Source of the DNA: Crambe crambe
Taxonomy: Eukaryota; Porifera; Demospongiae; Poecilosclerida; Crambeidae
DNA length: 64,000 nucleotides
Direction: 5' to 3'
Assembly: GCA_963924555.1 (NCBI GenBank)
Contig: OZ004592.1
Location: forward strand, 4,216,001-4,280,000
The notes below the pieces were generated by a model, which was not told where the DNA came from, did no database searches, and worked only from the letters and a program-made list of their open reading frames with translations. This document shows, piece by piece, positions 30,657-42,533 of this stretch. Position numbers and translations under genes: made by a program. Each line of letters starts with the position of its first letter. The stretch's first letter is position 1.

Positions 30657-32176
30657 GTAACCATCAATCCTTCTCACCTTATACTTGTACTGTGTAATAG
30701 TTTCTTTAAGGTCAATTGGATCCTATAAAGGTGTGCATGTATGGCAAAATGTTGTGTGACAGCTGGCAGCAAGCGACCCTTACTTCGTTATCACACATGA
30801 TTTCCTTTTGATATGTATTTCAATCACCTTCCCCCCTCCTTGAGTCTCTTTGTGGTCGTATATATATACTACCATGTGGAATTGTACTCTTATCCTGCTT
30901 CACCTTTAGTACATTATGTTTTCCATGGCTTAAAAGATATACCACCCCTTTCCTCCATGCTGTCCTTTATATTCAGCCTCAATACATTTCCTACTAACTC
31001 CTTCATATCCACCAACAATCCTGTTGTCACATAATTATCCATGCAGGAGAATTGCTACTGTAGGAAATGTGTCTGTCCTTATAATAACACCAACCACTTC
31101 ACAGTAAAGCTTTTCCACTGAGTGTGCACAAGTACACCACAACTATACAATCACTTCACCAACCAAAGTGAAAAAACACAATTTGTAGAATATTAGTGAG
31201 TTGTGTACTGATGTTCAATTTGAAGTACTGTCCTGGTTCTGTTCCTCTGACATAATGTAATTGGTCTATTCAGAACTGGTGAGATTACCTTTCCACAGCT
31301 GACCTCAACATATTAATGGGGAGATCCCCTAAATTAGTGGTTATATTGTGTTTCTGTACGTTACTAACCTTATTTCCTTTGGATACCACATGCACATCCA
31401 CTGGTTTGTGTGTGATTATGTTGTGGTGAATTAATGCTTTATTCCTCTGGCCGGTTGCTCTAAACTAAATAGCTGTATTATATGTGAGAGTATCAGGTAG
31501 AAATCCAGCATTGGATTAGTCATTCCTCAAATCAAATTTCAATCTACCCCTGGCACTAATGGGTTGGAGACCATCAATCCTTCTCACCTTTGTCTGTTGG
31601 ATCCAAGCAACCCTTACTTGGTCGCTTTCCTTCCTCATGTGATTAGCTTTTCATGAATATTGAATTTAACTCTTCCCCCCTCCAATTAGTGGTAAGTGTT
31701 AATGTGCCACCTATGTCATAGGTATGTATAATCAGTACTGATTGCCCCTTCGGTGTCCTAGAAGTGAAGTAGGAATAGTATTTTGTTATAGTGGTTCTTG
31801 AGTTTGGTGATGGGTGGTTACTTGACTCACTTGTTGTTGTTGAAGGGGGAGTGAAGTAGGGATTTAAGTTGGATATAGGTGTGGTTACTGAAATTAGGAG
31901 GGCTGAGAGTGATAGGAATAGTAATTATTAATGCAGCTATATTATGGCTGTCCCTACTTTACTTTTTATTTAGAAGAAATTTTTTGTGCTCATGATTAAT
32001 TAGCACTCTCATGTGTACCATAATGTACTTACTGTGCATTATTTAGAAGTTGAGTATTGTGATGTTAACAGCCCCAGAGAGAAATACATTCCTTTTAGAC
32101 ATACTTCAGTTCCCCCATTGGAGGTATTGGTGTAGAGGTGTACAACCAATGCAACATTCAATCATTCATTAAGTAC
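30657..32176. other. Intergenic DNA partly derived from the MXD-like intron
   Basis: 30657-31030 resembles 63388 onward (ACCATCAATCCTTCTCA, then a C-rich tract). A second partial copy of the same intron start lies near 31566-31690. No gene is visible in the rest. Confidence 0.5.
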
Positions 32177-32446
32177 CCATGCATGTACTCTATGTACAGT
32201 GGAACCCCATAAAGGTCACCTCATGCATGTACTCTATGTACAGTGGAACCCTTCATAAAGGTCACCTCATGCATGTACTCTATGTACAGTGGAACCCTCA
32301 TAAAGGTCACCCCATGCATGTACTCTATGTACAATGGAACCCCATAAAGGTCACCTCATGCATGTACTCTATGTACAATGGAACCCCATAAAGGTCACCT
32401 CATGCATGTACTCTATGTACAATGGAACCCTTCATAAAGGTCACCT
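32177..32446 (+). repeat. Tandem repeat of about 45 bp, 6 copies
   Basis: Units contain CATGCATGTACTCTATGTAC, A(C/A)(A/G)TGGAACCC and CATAAAGGTCACC and vary from 44 to 46 bp. CAGTGGAACCC is close to the outer end typical of pogo/Tigger elements, so the array may have grown from one terminal repeat. It is absent from the other modules. Confidence 0.8.
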
Positions 32447-33566
32447 CTGAAATAGAGACACCCTCTCTAGTAAGGACACTTTGTTACAACCAAAATGTGC
32501 TCTTTTAGTACAAATAAATAAGGCCACCCCTCTATAAAGGCCATAGAGTTTGGCAAGCAAGGGGTTAAGTACATGTACCACCCATATGCAACCAAGACAT
32601 CACAACATCTAATGTTGTCCTAAACTTATGCTTCAAGTATTCTGTATTCTGATTTGCTGCCTATTATGTCTGATTATGTATTCATAATTGCTGATAAGGA
32701 GATAATGCTGAGCATAACCCTTCCTCCTGTCTCTGATTGCTCCTCTCCTTCCCCCTATATATTGTACCATCTCACTTTGACCCTAGCATGGATAATGTTG
32801 AGAATTCGTAGACATGGCCCACCTCTGACAGTTGACATCGACTGTCAATGTTGAGACCCTTTACCCACTTTACCTTACTTGATGTGTATAGAGTGGTAAA
32901 ATGTTGAGGTGTGTATCCAGAGAGGTTGTCATATTAGTTGATATGATTCTGTTTCACTATGGTCCCTTTTATTATGTATGGGTAGACCGTTGGAAAGCTA
33001 AAATTTTGGTGGTAAAAAGGTTCTACCAGCAAGTCTATAGAAGATGAATGATTTCAGGTTTTTAAAAATTATTTTATTTTGGTGGTTATCAACCCTTAAA
33101 GGTGAAGGTATCATGTCTGAGTCAGAATTGAGGATGAATAGTCCATAGTCATGCACTACTGGCACTACTTTCACTGCAGACTTCACTATAGTCTTGTAGT
33201 GGTCCCTTGAGGTGGATCATTGCTTCCATCAGTGACAAATGGTAATGGAAGCAATTTCCTCTTAGAATAGATGATACAACTACTGTGACTTCCCATAACT
33301 ATCACATCTTACATCCTAGCACTCTACACATACATCCCATTCATGTCACTGTGAACAAAAATAACACTCAGTTTTATTCTTCAGCTTCTAAGGTATACTG
33401 ATGGGTACATTCAAACCTAATCACATGACCAAATCACATGACCACTTCCAATGGGTTGCCAAACTCATTCATTACTCCTTACAAATGCAGAATTCCTTGC
33501 AATCCAATGTCCTATGAAAGGAAAAAAATTATGCTATATAAAAAGGCCATGTAGGGTTACTTTTAC

Positions 33567-33762
33567 CTATAGGAGTTTTAGTGAACAGACATCAAAATTA
33601 TGCTGCCTTCAATAATAATCCCTACATCACCACCTCCCACCAAGCTGCTTTAATTAATTGTTCATGTCAGTGTAAAAGTGTTCTGCTTGGTTTAGGCAGT
33701 GATGTAGGGATTATTATTGAAGGCAGCATAATTTTGTTATTTGTTCACCAAAACTGCTATGG
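33567..33762. mobile_element. Hairpin MITE, most complete copy
   Basis: Long arms (AGTTTT-GTGAACA, then AAAATTATGCTGCCTTCAAT) are imperfect inverted repeats around a middle that is reversed relative to 17199-17335. The outermost part of the arms is better kept here than in the intron copies. Confidence 0.7.
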
Positions 33763-33803
33763 CTGACATAGTATCATTTATAATGCTATAGGGTTACGCC
33801 ATG

Positions 33804-33887
33804 AATATAATGTAGTGATCATATGGAAACCAGGCAGCTATGGACAATATAATGTAGTGATCATATGGAAACCAGGCAGCTATGGAC
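33804..33887 (+). repeat. Perfect 42-bp tandem duplication
   Basis: Two adjacent identical units beginning AATATAATGTAGTGATCATA. A related single unit occurs near 8090 and 40770. Confidence 0.85.
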
Positions 33888-34680
33888 AATAGACTGAAAT
33901 AGTATCATTTTGGTTATTGTTCTTCAGCATTGAGTCTTTCTGCCTCCAACATTCTCCTGCATGATAAGAATGTGCCTAAAATACAGGGTAAGCAGACATA
34001 ACAGCTACAACTTACTCAATTCTGAGAAAAGCTTCGTATGGAGGGGCAAGGTTATACAAAATTTCAAAAGTGAACTCTGTACCCTAGCCCTATAGCAGTA
34101 TGCCATGATCCAAATTGAACACAGTTAGTTGTATCTATAGTACATCTGAGGCTTTGATGACCCTTTACCATATTAGGTGCTCGTTAATTGCAATCCTATT
34201 GCATACCCACCTAGCTGGAGTAGTTGAGACAATAATGGAGCATGCATGTATAGTCGTCAGACATCATGTGCACTCTCTGACATCCACATCTTTTGTAGCC
34301 ATCAATCCATCACATACTCAAATTTTCATACTTCCTCAGCCATAGAGCTGATCAATCTAATATTGGTCTATCATTCAGTCATTCCCAAATCTGGAAATAA
34401 GCAAGGCCATCGACATAATGAGTTAGATGTCCCCACAGGCAGTATTTTCAGACAGGCTGAGCTGGACTATATGGCTAAGCCACTATCTCCTGTAAAAGAA
34501 TGTGATTAACTAGATCAGAGATTTCTAATTTTGTTTTATCTTCTGTTATGCATAGCAGATATTGAGTAGCGCTGAGCATTGTGTGGCTGTTGACAGACTA
34601 GAAATTCAAAGTGTGACAACTGAAATTAATGTATCCTCTTTTGTACAAGATTACTCACTCATTTGTGTTCTCTCTTACAG

Positions 34681-34790
34681 ACCCCTCTCAGATTGAGTCA
34701 CCTCCACTAATCTCACCCAGCTACTGAAAGAATGAGGTGCTTATCTTGATATACACTACTTGGTGTGTGATAGCATCTGGAAACGACACA
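34681..34790 (+). pseudogene. Decayed DEATH exon, third copy
   Basis: CTCTTACAG is followed by ACCCCTCTCAGATTGAG and CACTAATCTCACCCAGC. TGA soon interrupts. The acceptor is the best of the relic set, identical in its last 8 bases to that of the functional exon 4. Confidence 0.6.
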
Positions 34791-34930
34791 TAACATTCCA
34801 GTAAGCCTTGCCACTACATTCCAACTATATTCCATATGGATTTGGATGTGGGTAAAAATGTTAAACCACCAAAATTAGTGACTAGTGGTGCTCCACACAT
34901 GTGACTCTGACCCAAAGGACCAAAATGTCT

Positions 34931-35558
34931 GAGAACCCATGGAGGTATCCCCTGGACCTATAGTATGTACATTAACCCTGAGAACCCATGGAGGTATCCC
35001 CTGGACCTATAGTATGTACATTAACCCTGAGAACCCATGGAGGTATCCCCTGGACCTATAGTATGTACATTAACCCTGAGAACCCATGGAGGTATCCCCT
35101 GGACCTATAGTATGTACATTAGCCCTGAGAACCCATGGAGGTATCCCCTGGACCTATAGTATGTACATTAACCCTGAGAACCCATGGAGGTATCCCCTGG
35201 ACCTATAGTATGTACATTAACCCTGAGAACCCATGGAGGTATCCCCTGGACCTATAGTATGTACATTAACCCTGAGAACCCATGGAGGTATCCCCTGGAC
35301 CTATAGTATGTACATTAACCCTGAGAACCCATGGAGGTATCCCCTGGACCTATAGTATGTACATTAACCCTGAGAACCCATGGAGGTATCCCCTGGACCT
35401 ATAGTATGTACATTAACCCTGAGAACCCATGGAGGTATCCCCTGGACCTATAGTATGTACATTAGCCCTGAGAACCCATGGAGGTATCTCCTGGACCTAT
35501 AGTATGTACATTAACCCTGAGAACCCATGGAGGTATCCCCTGGACCTATAGTATGTAC
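34931..35558 (+). repeat. 49-bp minisatellite, 13 copies
   Basis: Thirteen units start every 49 bases from 34931 (GAGAACCCATGGAGGTATCC); the last is truncated. Units are almost identical, with one or two single-base variants. The modules at 700 and 28677 carry the unit once, so expansion is private to this module and recent. There are no spacers or palindromic repeats of CRISPR type. Confidence 0.95.
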
Positions 35559-36882
35559 CTGACTTTACTGCAAGACAATAAAGATCACTCAAAGTAAAGC
35601 TTTAATGGATACATTGTGCTCAAAGATGACAAGTGTAGAATTGAAGGCAAGGATACCAATGATATCTAATCATATCTTGTAGCACTGTGAGGTGTATGAA
35701 GAGAGTGATGGTCCATATTCCTTTTCTTTTTGAGGAATCTCTAACTGATTGACTTGCTAGAATATCTGGACCTGTAGTTAGCTCAGAATCTGCTAGGACA
35801 TGTTAAGTTCCTCTGTGGGGTCTAACATAATCATGTCTTGTTGCCAGTGTCGGTTCTCGCTGTGAGAAAATGGGTTTGAATTTGAACTCTATACCCTTAC
35901 CCTTAGCAATATGCCATGATCCAAATTGAACACAACCGGCTGGTTTCTCAACCCTAAATAAATCAGAAACTTTGAAGATCCTTTACCATACATGATGCAC
36001 AATCCTAAAAATAATCAATGCACAGCCCAATTAAAATCCACATGAAAAGAACTGTCTGATGAGTTAAAAGCATGGTTCTATCCCAGGCAGTATTACAGGC
36101 TAATGTGATCTAAATAATGTTGAACTTTTGTGTTATGCAGCAGATATTGAGTAGCACTAAGCGCCTACATAAGTGGAGCCAAAAGGTTGCTTGGGGGAGG
36201 GGCCCGGGGCATAGTCATGGTGTGAAAATTTTTTGGAGGACTCCTTCACTGGCAGGCCTGTCATAAGTGGTAGGACTTGTAAGTGTGACTTGCTTCATGC
36301 ACCTGTGTAAGTGGAGGCATGGTCACAGGTGTGATTGTTGTTAAAGGAAATAACAGTTAGTATGCACTGAGTTATCTAATGTGTGACCTTGAAAGTGAAA
36401 GCCAAGTTTGGTGCAATGTGATGTGTCATGTATACATAGACTATTTTCTATTCACAGCACTTTGAGGTAGGTAGCCTTAGATGATTGTTATAACCATGTT
36501 GTAAGTTAGTCCAGATGTCTAATGATGTTCCTCTAAATAATTATACCATAAGGCATTCCATATTAGAGTAGAGAAGCACAAATTGTGAAGTAAAGAGCAA
36601 AGTAGGCATGGTCAAGATTTCATACCACTTTAGCTGCAGGCCTAGCTTGGTGCTATTGGTATCCCATTGGTTTCTTGTAATTACATTGAGCATAAGTATC
36701 CATGAATATATCCTTTAGAGTATAGTCACTCATATTTCTCTTCTATGGAACATGTAAGAATGAGAATTTCAGTGCTATTACAAAAAAGTGTATTGAATTA
36801 CCCTCCTTCCTCAAATAGTGAATCAGTCACAGGTTTGCATGGTGTGTTCTATTAATTCCTTCAATATACTTATTGCATCCAG
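35559..36882. other. Module mosaic without genes
   Basis: 35560-36000 matches 740-1190; 36100-36880 matches 25560-26390. I see nothing coding. Confidence 0.55.
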
Positions 36883-36959
36883 GTCACACAATCTTTACAA
36901 AGTGTACTTCACTGACCTCTTCGATATACCTCCCCCTGACAACACTGATGGATGGAATG
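36883..36959 (+). pseudogene. Linker-exon relic with 7-base deletion
   Basis: Begins after TGCATCCAG, lacks ACTATTC relative to the other copies, and ends at a GTAAGT donor. The frame is broken. Confidence 0.5.
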
Positions 36960-38195
36960 GTAAGTCCCAGGGCTCACAATAGCATCACAGGACACTAACT
37001 GCCCTTGTGTGACCAAAAACTACTATTGGATAATCATGTCTCCATGGACACCGATAGAGTGTAATTACATGCCCTGAAGTCCCTGTACTCACATGGTTAT
37101 CATTTGTATTAATCCTTAATTGTCCTGCTTTTGTGTAGATTGTGGTTTGTCATTCTCCATACATATCATATTCTGTACAATATCAGGACACTGGATGGTT
37201 TCAAAAAGAACCTTGTGAAGTAAGTACTGTACTTGGTGTGTGTGACTTTGAAAGTCTCACTTTCTGGTGGAAATAAGGAGGAAAACATTTTTGTTAGAAT
37301 CAGTGTTATTATCATGTGCATTATTTGGAGTTATCCTTCTTTCCTATAACTTACATGAGGTACCAGTTCATAAGTCTGCATGCCCACTATAATACAATTC
37401 ATGATGCAGATTGAGAAAACTTTGGTTAGTCAGAAGTATAATATCTAGGGATAAGGTTAGACTATAAAACTGTGGTCATGAAGTCAAGTAATGAAGTGTG
37501 ACTAGAATTGTGTGGTATTCCTCCATCCTGTCCCTCAAGTGCGCATTACATGTATGTGGAATGTAGATCATGTCATCCTGTATGTGCTATTTTGTGTACC
37601 CATGTAGTGATACTTGATATTGGTGGGAGGAGCATGACTAGCTGGAAGTGCTCTGTGCATGATAAGTGGTAATGTAAGTGGTTAGATATAGAACCACAAT
37701 TATTTACAGTATAGCCTGTACAGATCAACTGATCCATATTGGAACTGTATTCTAGTGATTGTAATCCATTGTCCCACGCCATGCAAGAGTGTGAATACTT
37801 TAAAGCACCACTTTACATGACTCTTGTCTCTGACAGCAATATCTAATACTGGAGCCTATCATTGCTCACTTGCTCACTGTCAAATGCTGCATATTGCTAT
37901 AGTAGTAGTTGTAGAGGCTCTAGGCTTATCTAAGTCCTTAGGTACATATAAACTCAACAGCAAAAGAATTGAAGCACTCAAGAATACTTGCTTGCTCGCT
38001 CGCTGTCAAATGTTGCACATTGCCCTAGTTGTATCCACGAGTAGTATAGTCACTCTTACTTCTCCTCAATGGAGCATGTAAGAATGGGAGGCATGCTATT
38101 ACAGAAAAAGTGTATTGAATTACCCTCTTTCCTCATCAATCACAGGTTTGCATGGTGTGTTCTATTAATTCCTTCAATATACTTTTTTCATCCAG

Positions 38196-38280
38196 GTCAC
38201 AGAATCACTATTCTTTGCAAAGTGTACTTCACTGACCTCTTTGATTATACCTCCCCTTGACAACACTGGTGGATGGAATG
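38196..38280 (+). pseudogene. Linker-exon relic, twin of 2747-2831
   Basis: 85 bases with both splice sites and the same extra T and TGA as its twin. Confidence 0.55.
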
Positions 38281-39784
38281 GTAAGTCCCATGGCTCACAA
38301 TAACATCACAGGACAATTTTTCGGTCTATTTCTTCACTTGTCCTGTCACTTTCTGCTTGTGTCTGACTCTCTCCTATAACTTAAGAGAAGGGCTACTGCA
38401 CTCACAATCCTGTATGTAAAGCTTGATCCACTATATTAGCTAATCATACTTTAGGTCATAACTAAAACAACTGTGGTTATACTCCTGGCCACTTGAAGTG
38501 AGAGTTGTATAAATGTGGAATGCAAGGGAGAGTGTAGATCTGTCATCCTGTGCCATTGGAATTTTTTGTGTGTCCCCTTCCCAGACACCAATATTGTCCC
38601 TGTTAACCCCCTAAAGTAACAAATTCCAAGTAAAGGGGCATCAAATTTTGGACATTGCTCTGACTCAACTAATGGATAATTGCTCATTTTCAATGTGAAC
38701 TTTGACCCCAACTCTAGCAATATGCCATGATCACAGCTGTATCCATCATTTTCTCAACCCTGGTACTAGCTAGCTCTAGCAGTATATCTGAGACTTTGAT
38801 GACCTTTTACCATACTAGGTGCACATTAATTCCAATCCTACATGGAATAATTAGGTGGTGAAGTATACCCTACCCATTAGATTTGATAGTTGTATGGCTG
38901 AAAGGTGGGTGTGTGGTGATGGGTACAAAATATGGAATATGGTAATCGTCTGTGAGAGTGTGATCTAGCTGATGACATAGCTAGCATGTTGGTGTCTCGA
39001 CCATCCCAACTAGGTTGGTCTATCATTCAGTCATTTCCAAACAGCTCTCTAATGAGTTAGAACCAATGCTAAAAGATTAGTCATTCAGCATTCTTTATGT
39101 TCTCTCTCACACATTCCTTTCTGGGTGGGTGGGTTCTCAGGCATTTTAGTCCTTTGGATCATGTCAGGAGTCATGATTGGACTGGAGCTGAACTATTTTG
39201 GTAGTTTGTGGATGCATAGACTTCTGTTCCATAATTATGGCTTCTGCATTATACCCACATCCACAAATTCCAATTGAATGTACAGATTAGATTGTATAAG
39301 GCTTTATTAAGTGCAGTGGTTAGTGGTCACTGGAGCAGAACTAATTACTATGCATGACTAACTTCAAAACATGATATGCTTGCAGAGGTGGCTCCAGCTG
39401 ATTATAGGTTGTCAGGTCAAGGGACATACTCATAATAGCATAACAGAAGACATTATCCCATTCTCCTTCACTTACAAATTCATTAGCAGGAATTTTTAAC
39501 ATGTTCCAAAAGTGAGCACTCACTGAACTACATGCATAACTAAATGGTCATATTAAAGCACTTAGACCAACCCAACCACCAGCTTGTGAATGTTCCACAC
39601 CATGCACACTATATGGTATGTACATCATGGGAAAATCATCATGTCATGTAGCATCATGTTATGGTGCTAGATATATCAGTGGTATTCCTTTGGTTTCATG
39701 CCTTTGATTCCAATTCACTCATAATGTGTCCATTAAGTACTTTTAGAGTATAGTGAATAACATTCTCCTCTATGAGGTATAGGG

Positions 39785-39786
39785 TA
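39785..39786. other. Empty target site of the pogo/Tigger transposon
   Basis: The flanks GGTATAGGG and CCATAAGAGG, separated in copy A by the 2785-bp element, are joined here by a single TA inside GGTACC. Confidence 0.9.
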
Positions 39787-39914
39787 CCATAAGAGGATTT
39801 CAGTGGAATATGCTATTTCAGAGAAGTGTGTTGAATGAATTAAATGCCTCAAATAATCACTATTTATGGGTTTGCATGGCGTGTTCTACTTCCTTCAATA
39901 CTTTTTACATCCAG

Positions 39915-39992
39915 GTTACACAGTCACTACTCTTCATGAAGTATACTTCACTGACCTCTTTACCCCTCCCCCCAGCACTGGTGGATGGAAGG
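39915..39992 (+). CDS. Short phase 1-1 linker exon, twin of 7237
   Basis: The 78-base sequence keeps the open phase 1-1 frame and both splice sites. As in copy A it lies upstream of an ATG exon with an in-frame stop before it, so its use is uncertain. Confidence 0.35.
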
Positions 39993-41048
39993 GTAAGTCC
40001 CTGTACTCATTATGAACCATTGTGAGTAGATCCCCTCCATAGATACTCTGTAGAATACATCAGGATGCTGGATAGTTTCAAGAGGTACCTCATGAAGTTT
40101 AGTGTGTGATTTTGAAAGTCCCACATTCTTGTTGAAAGGAGGCTAGGGAGTCGAATGAGAAGGCACTATTATATATTGTATTGTCCTGTTCAATACAGTG
40201 ACGTGATTGGCTTACTGAGCATGTGTGCTCACCCCACAATGCTTTGCATTTCCCTAGTTAATTCTCAATGCATTATTAAAGGTTACTATGGCTACATGAA
40301 CTGGCCACTTAAAGTTAAGTAATGAAGTGTGACTAGAGTTATGTGGTATTCGTCCATCCTGTCCAGTAATGAAGTGTGCAATACATGTGTCAGAGCTCAG
40401 TTATGTGGGAGTGTTTGGAAAATGTAGTCCCTGGTCTTGTCATTCTGTGTCCCACTTTGACTTGACAGTATACTTACTGCAAGTTTCAATTAGGTGGCTA
40501 TACAGTAGCATGTAGGGAGAGTGTCATACCTTATAGAAATGCAGAGTGAGTGATTTAATATTTTCATCTAGATACCCTGATGACAGAGTAGGTTGGGGGA
40601 TCTCTCCATGAGGTGCTGGTTACAGGGTGTCTCTGAAAACTTCATCCACAACAAGGGACTCACCCTCATTAGTAGAGCCCATCAACAGGTTTGTTATTCC
40701 ATATGATTATAAATAAATGTATACCTCTTTGTCTAAAATGTTATAGGGTTACAACTGGTGCCATGAGTGTAATGTAGTGACCAGGCAGCTATGGACAATG
40801 GACTGAAGTACACAATAGTATCATTTTATGTATTGTTTACTATTTTCTGTATACATGTGCACTTAGTTTCGCTTTTAATTTATGGAAATAATTTATGCAT
40901 GGGCAGGCACTGTATAAAATGGCAAGGTAGGGTTATCCTAGTTAGCTAATCAAGTATCAAAGAATCTCGTCCCTGTCCCTTGGACTGGAACTTGCATGTG
41001 CTATCATAAGATGGAAAGTTGTTGCTAGATATACCCCGGTAGTGGTAG
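39993..41048. other. Intergenic, duplicate of 7315-8370
   Basis: No gene, RNA or array seen; differs from copy A by scattered substitutions. Confidence 0.6.
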
Positions 41049-41282
41049 AAGCTGCTTGTTGGACACACCTCCTATGATACATTAGGGGGCCTTGCTGACG
41101 ACACAATTCAAACTGTTCGCTCCATTGGCAAGGCCATCGCAGACAGAGTGGGTACTACAGATTCCTCCAACTCTTCCAAGCACCTCTTTGGTCGACTAGC
41201 CATCGCCCTGTGGCGTGGCAACGCCTGTTTATGGCTACATCGCCTCCCAACTCTCCCCCCCTCTCTAGACGGAGTGCCATGA
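41049..41282 (+). pseudogene. Orphan coding-like tail, copy B
   Basis: Same open frame as 8371-8604, ending at TGA 41280-41282 and preceded by the same in-frame TAG. Confidence 0.35.
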
Positions 41283-41348
41283 CTTGGACTTGTTTGTTTG
41301 TCTGTGTATAATCGAATTTCATTATTAATAATTTATGATACATCATTA

Positions 41349-41358
41349 TGCGCATGCG
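41349..41358 (+). promoter_or_regulatory. NRF-1-like motif upstream of gene B
   Basis: TGCGCATGCG about 115-120 bases before the gene B ATG, conserved from copy A although bases just upstream differ. Confidence 0.4.
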
Positions 41359-41470
41359 TAGTTTAGAATATAGGGAGTGGCATTATACAGCAGATAAACA
41401 AATGCAGCGGTGAACCATTGAAATAAACGAATGATCATACTAAAGCTTCGGTTCGGGCTTAGTGTGAATC

Positions 41471-42533
41471 ATGGGGAACAAGTCCAACAAGGAGAAACGA
41501 CCCGATCTTGATCCCTCTATGCCCTCAGGGGGTGTTCCTTCTTCTTCAAGTACGAAACCAAATGATCATCCTTCTCCTGGGCTTTGCAATTCTTCTTCAA
41601 AGTCTGATAATGAGTCCAGTAATTCTTCTCCACAAAAAACTGACTCTTCTTCTGACCCTCCCCCTCCAAACGCTGTGCTGAATGTTCCTACCCCAAGGAC
41701 TCTGTCAAGTGAGCCTCCCCCTCCAAGCGCTGTGGCGAGCATTCCTGCCCCAAGGACTCTGTCAAGTGAGCCTCCCCCTCCAAGCGCTGTGGCGAGCGTT
41801 CCTGCCCCAAGGACTCTGTCAAGTGAGCCTCCCCCTCCAAGCGCTGTGGCGAGCGTTCCTGCCCCAAGGACTCTGTCAAGTGAGCCTCCCCCTCCAAGCG
41901 CTGTGGCGAGCGTTCCTGCCCCAAGGACTCTGTCAAGTGAGCCTCCCCCTCCAAGCGCTGTGGCGAGCGTTACTGCCCCAAGGACTCTGTCAAGTGAGCC
42001 TCCCCCTCCAAGCGCTGTGGCGAGCGTTCCTGCCCCAAGGACTCTGTCAAGTGAGCCTCCCCCTCCAAGCGCTGTGGCGAGCGTTCCTGCCCCAAGGACT
42101 CTGTCAAGTGAGCCTCCCCCTCCAAGCGCTGTGGCGAGCGTTCCTGCCCCAAGGACTCTGTCAAGTGAGCCTCCCCCTCCAAGCGCTGTGGCGAGCGTTC
42201 CTGCCCCAAGGACTCTGTCAAGTGAGCCTCCCCCTCCAAGCGCTGTGGCGAGCGTTCCTGCCCCAAGGACTCTGTCAAGTGAGCCTCCCCCTCCAAGCGC
42301 TGTGGCGAGCGTTCCTGCCCCAACGACTCTGCCAAGTGAGCCTGCCCCTCCAAACGCTGTGCCGATTGTTCCTGCACCAAGGACTCTGCCACCCCCTCCA
42401 AACATTAAGCCTAGTAACCGTCATTCTCCAAAGTCCGAGGTCAGAAATGCAGGGCCTCCTTCACCATGGACTGGACGAAAAGTCTCTAGACAAGAGAGAC
42501 GAAGAATTGAAAGAATTAAGCGCAAGTCCAAAG
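41471..42533 (+). CDS. Gene B exon 1: Pro-rich repeat N-terminus
   Basis: Same MGNKSNKEKRPD start, with a short in-frame deletion in the Ser-rich stretch (GLCNSSS follows HPSP directly). Eleven 19-residue repeats follow; one carries T for P (VTAPRTL). The basic C-terminal segment and donor AAAG|GTAGCT are kept. Read-through would stop at 42592. Confidence 0.75.

Larger units (their letters stand above)
36655..39784. repeat. Duplicate of about 1310-4319
   Basis: Collinear with copy A at an offset of about 35.34-35.44 kb and continuous, across the empty transposon site, with the duplicate of 7109 onward (offset 32678). It contains the linker relics at 36883 and 38196 and no intact gene. Confidence 0.8.

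Noticed and set aside
34931-35558. CRISPR-like array
   Set aside because: Whole 49-bp units repeat head to tail with no variable spacers, in a eukaryotic setting.
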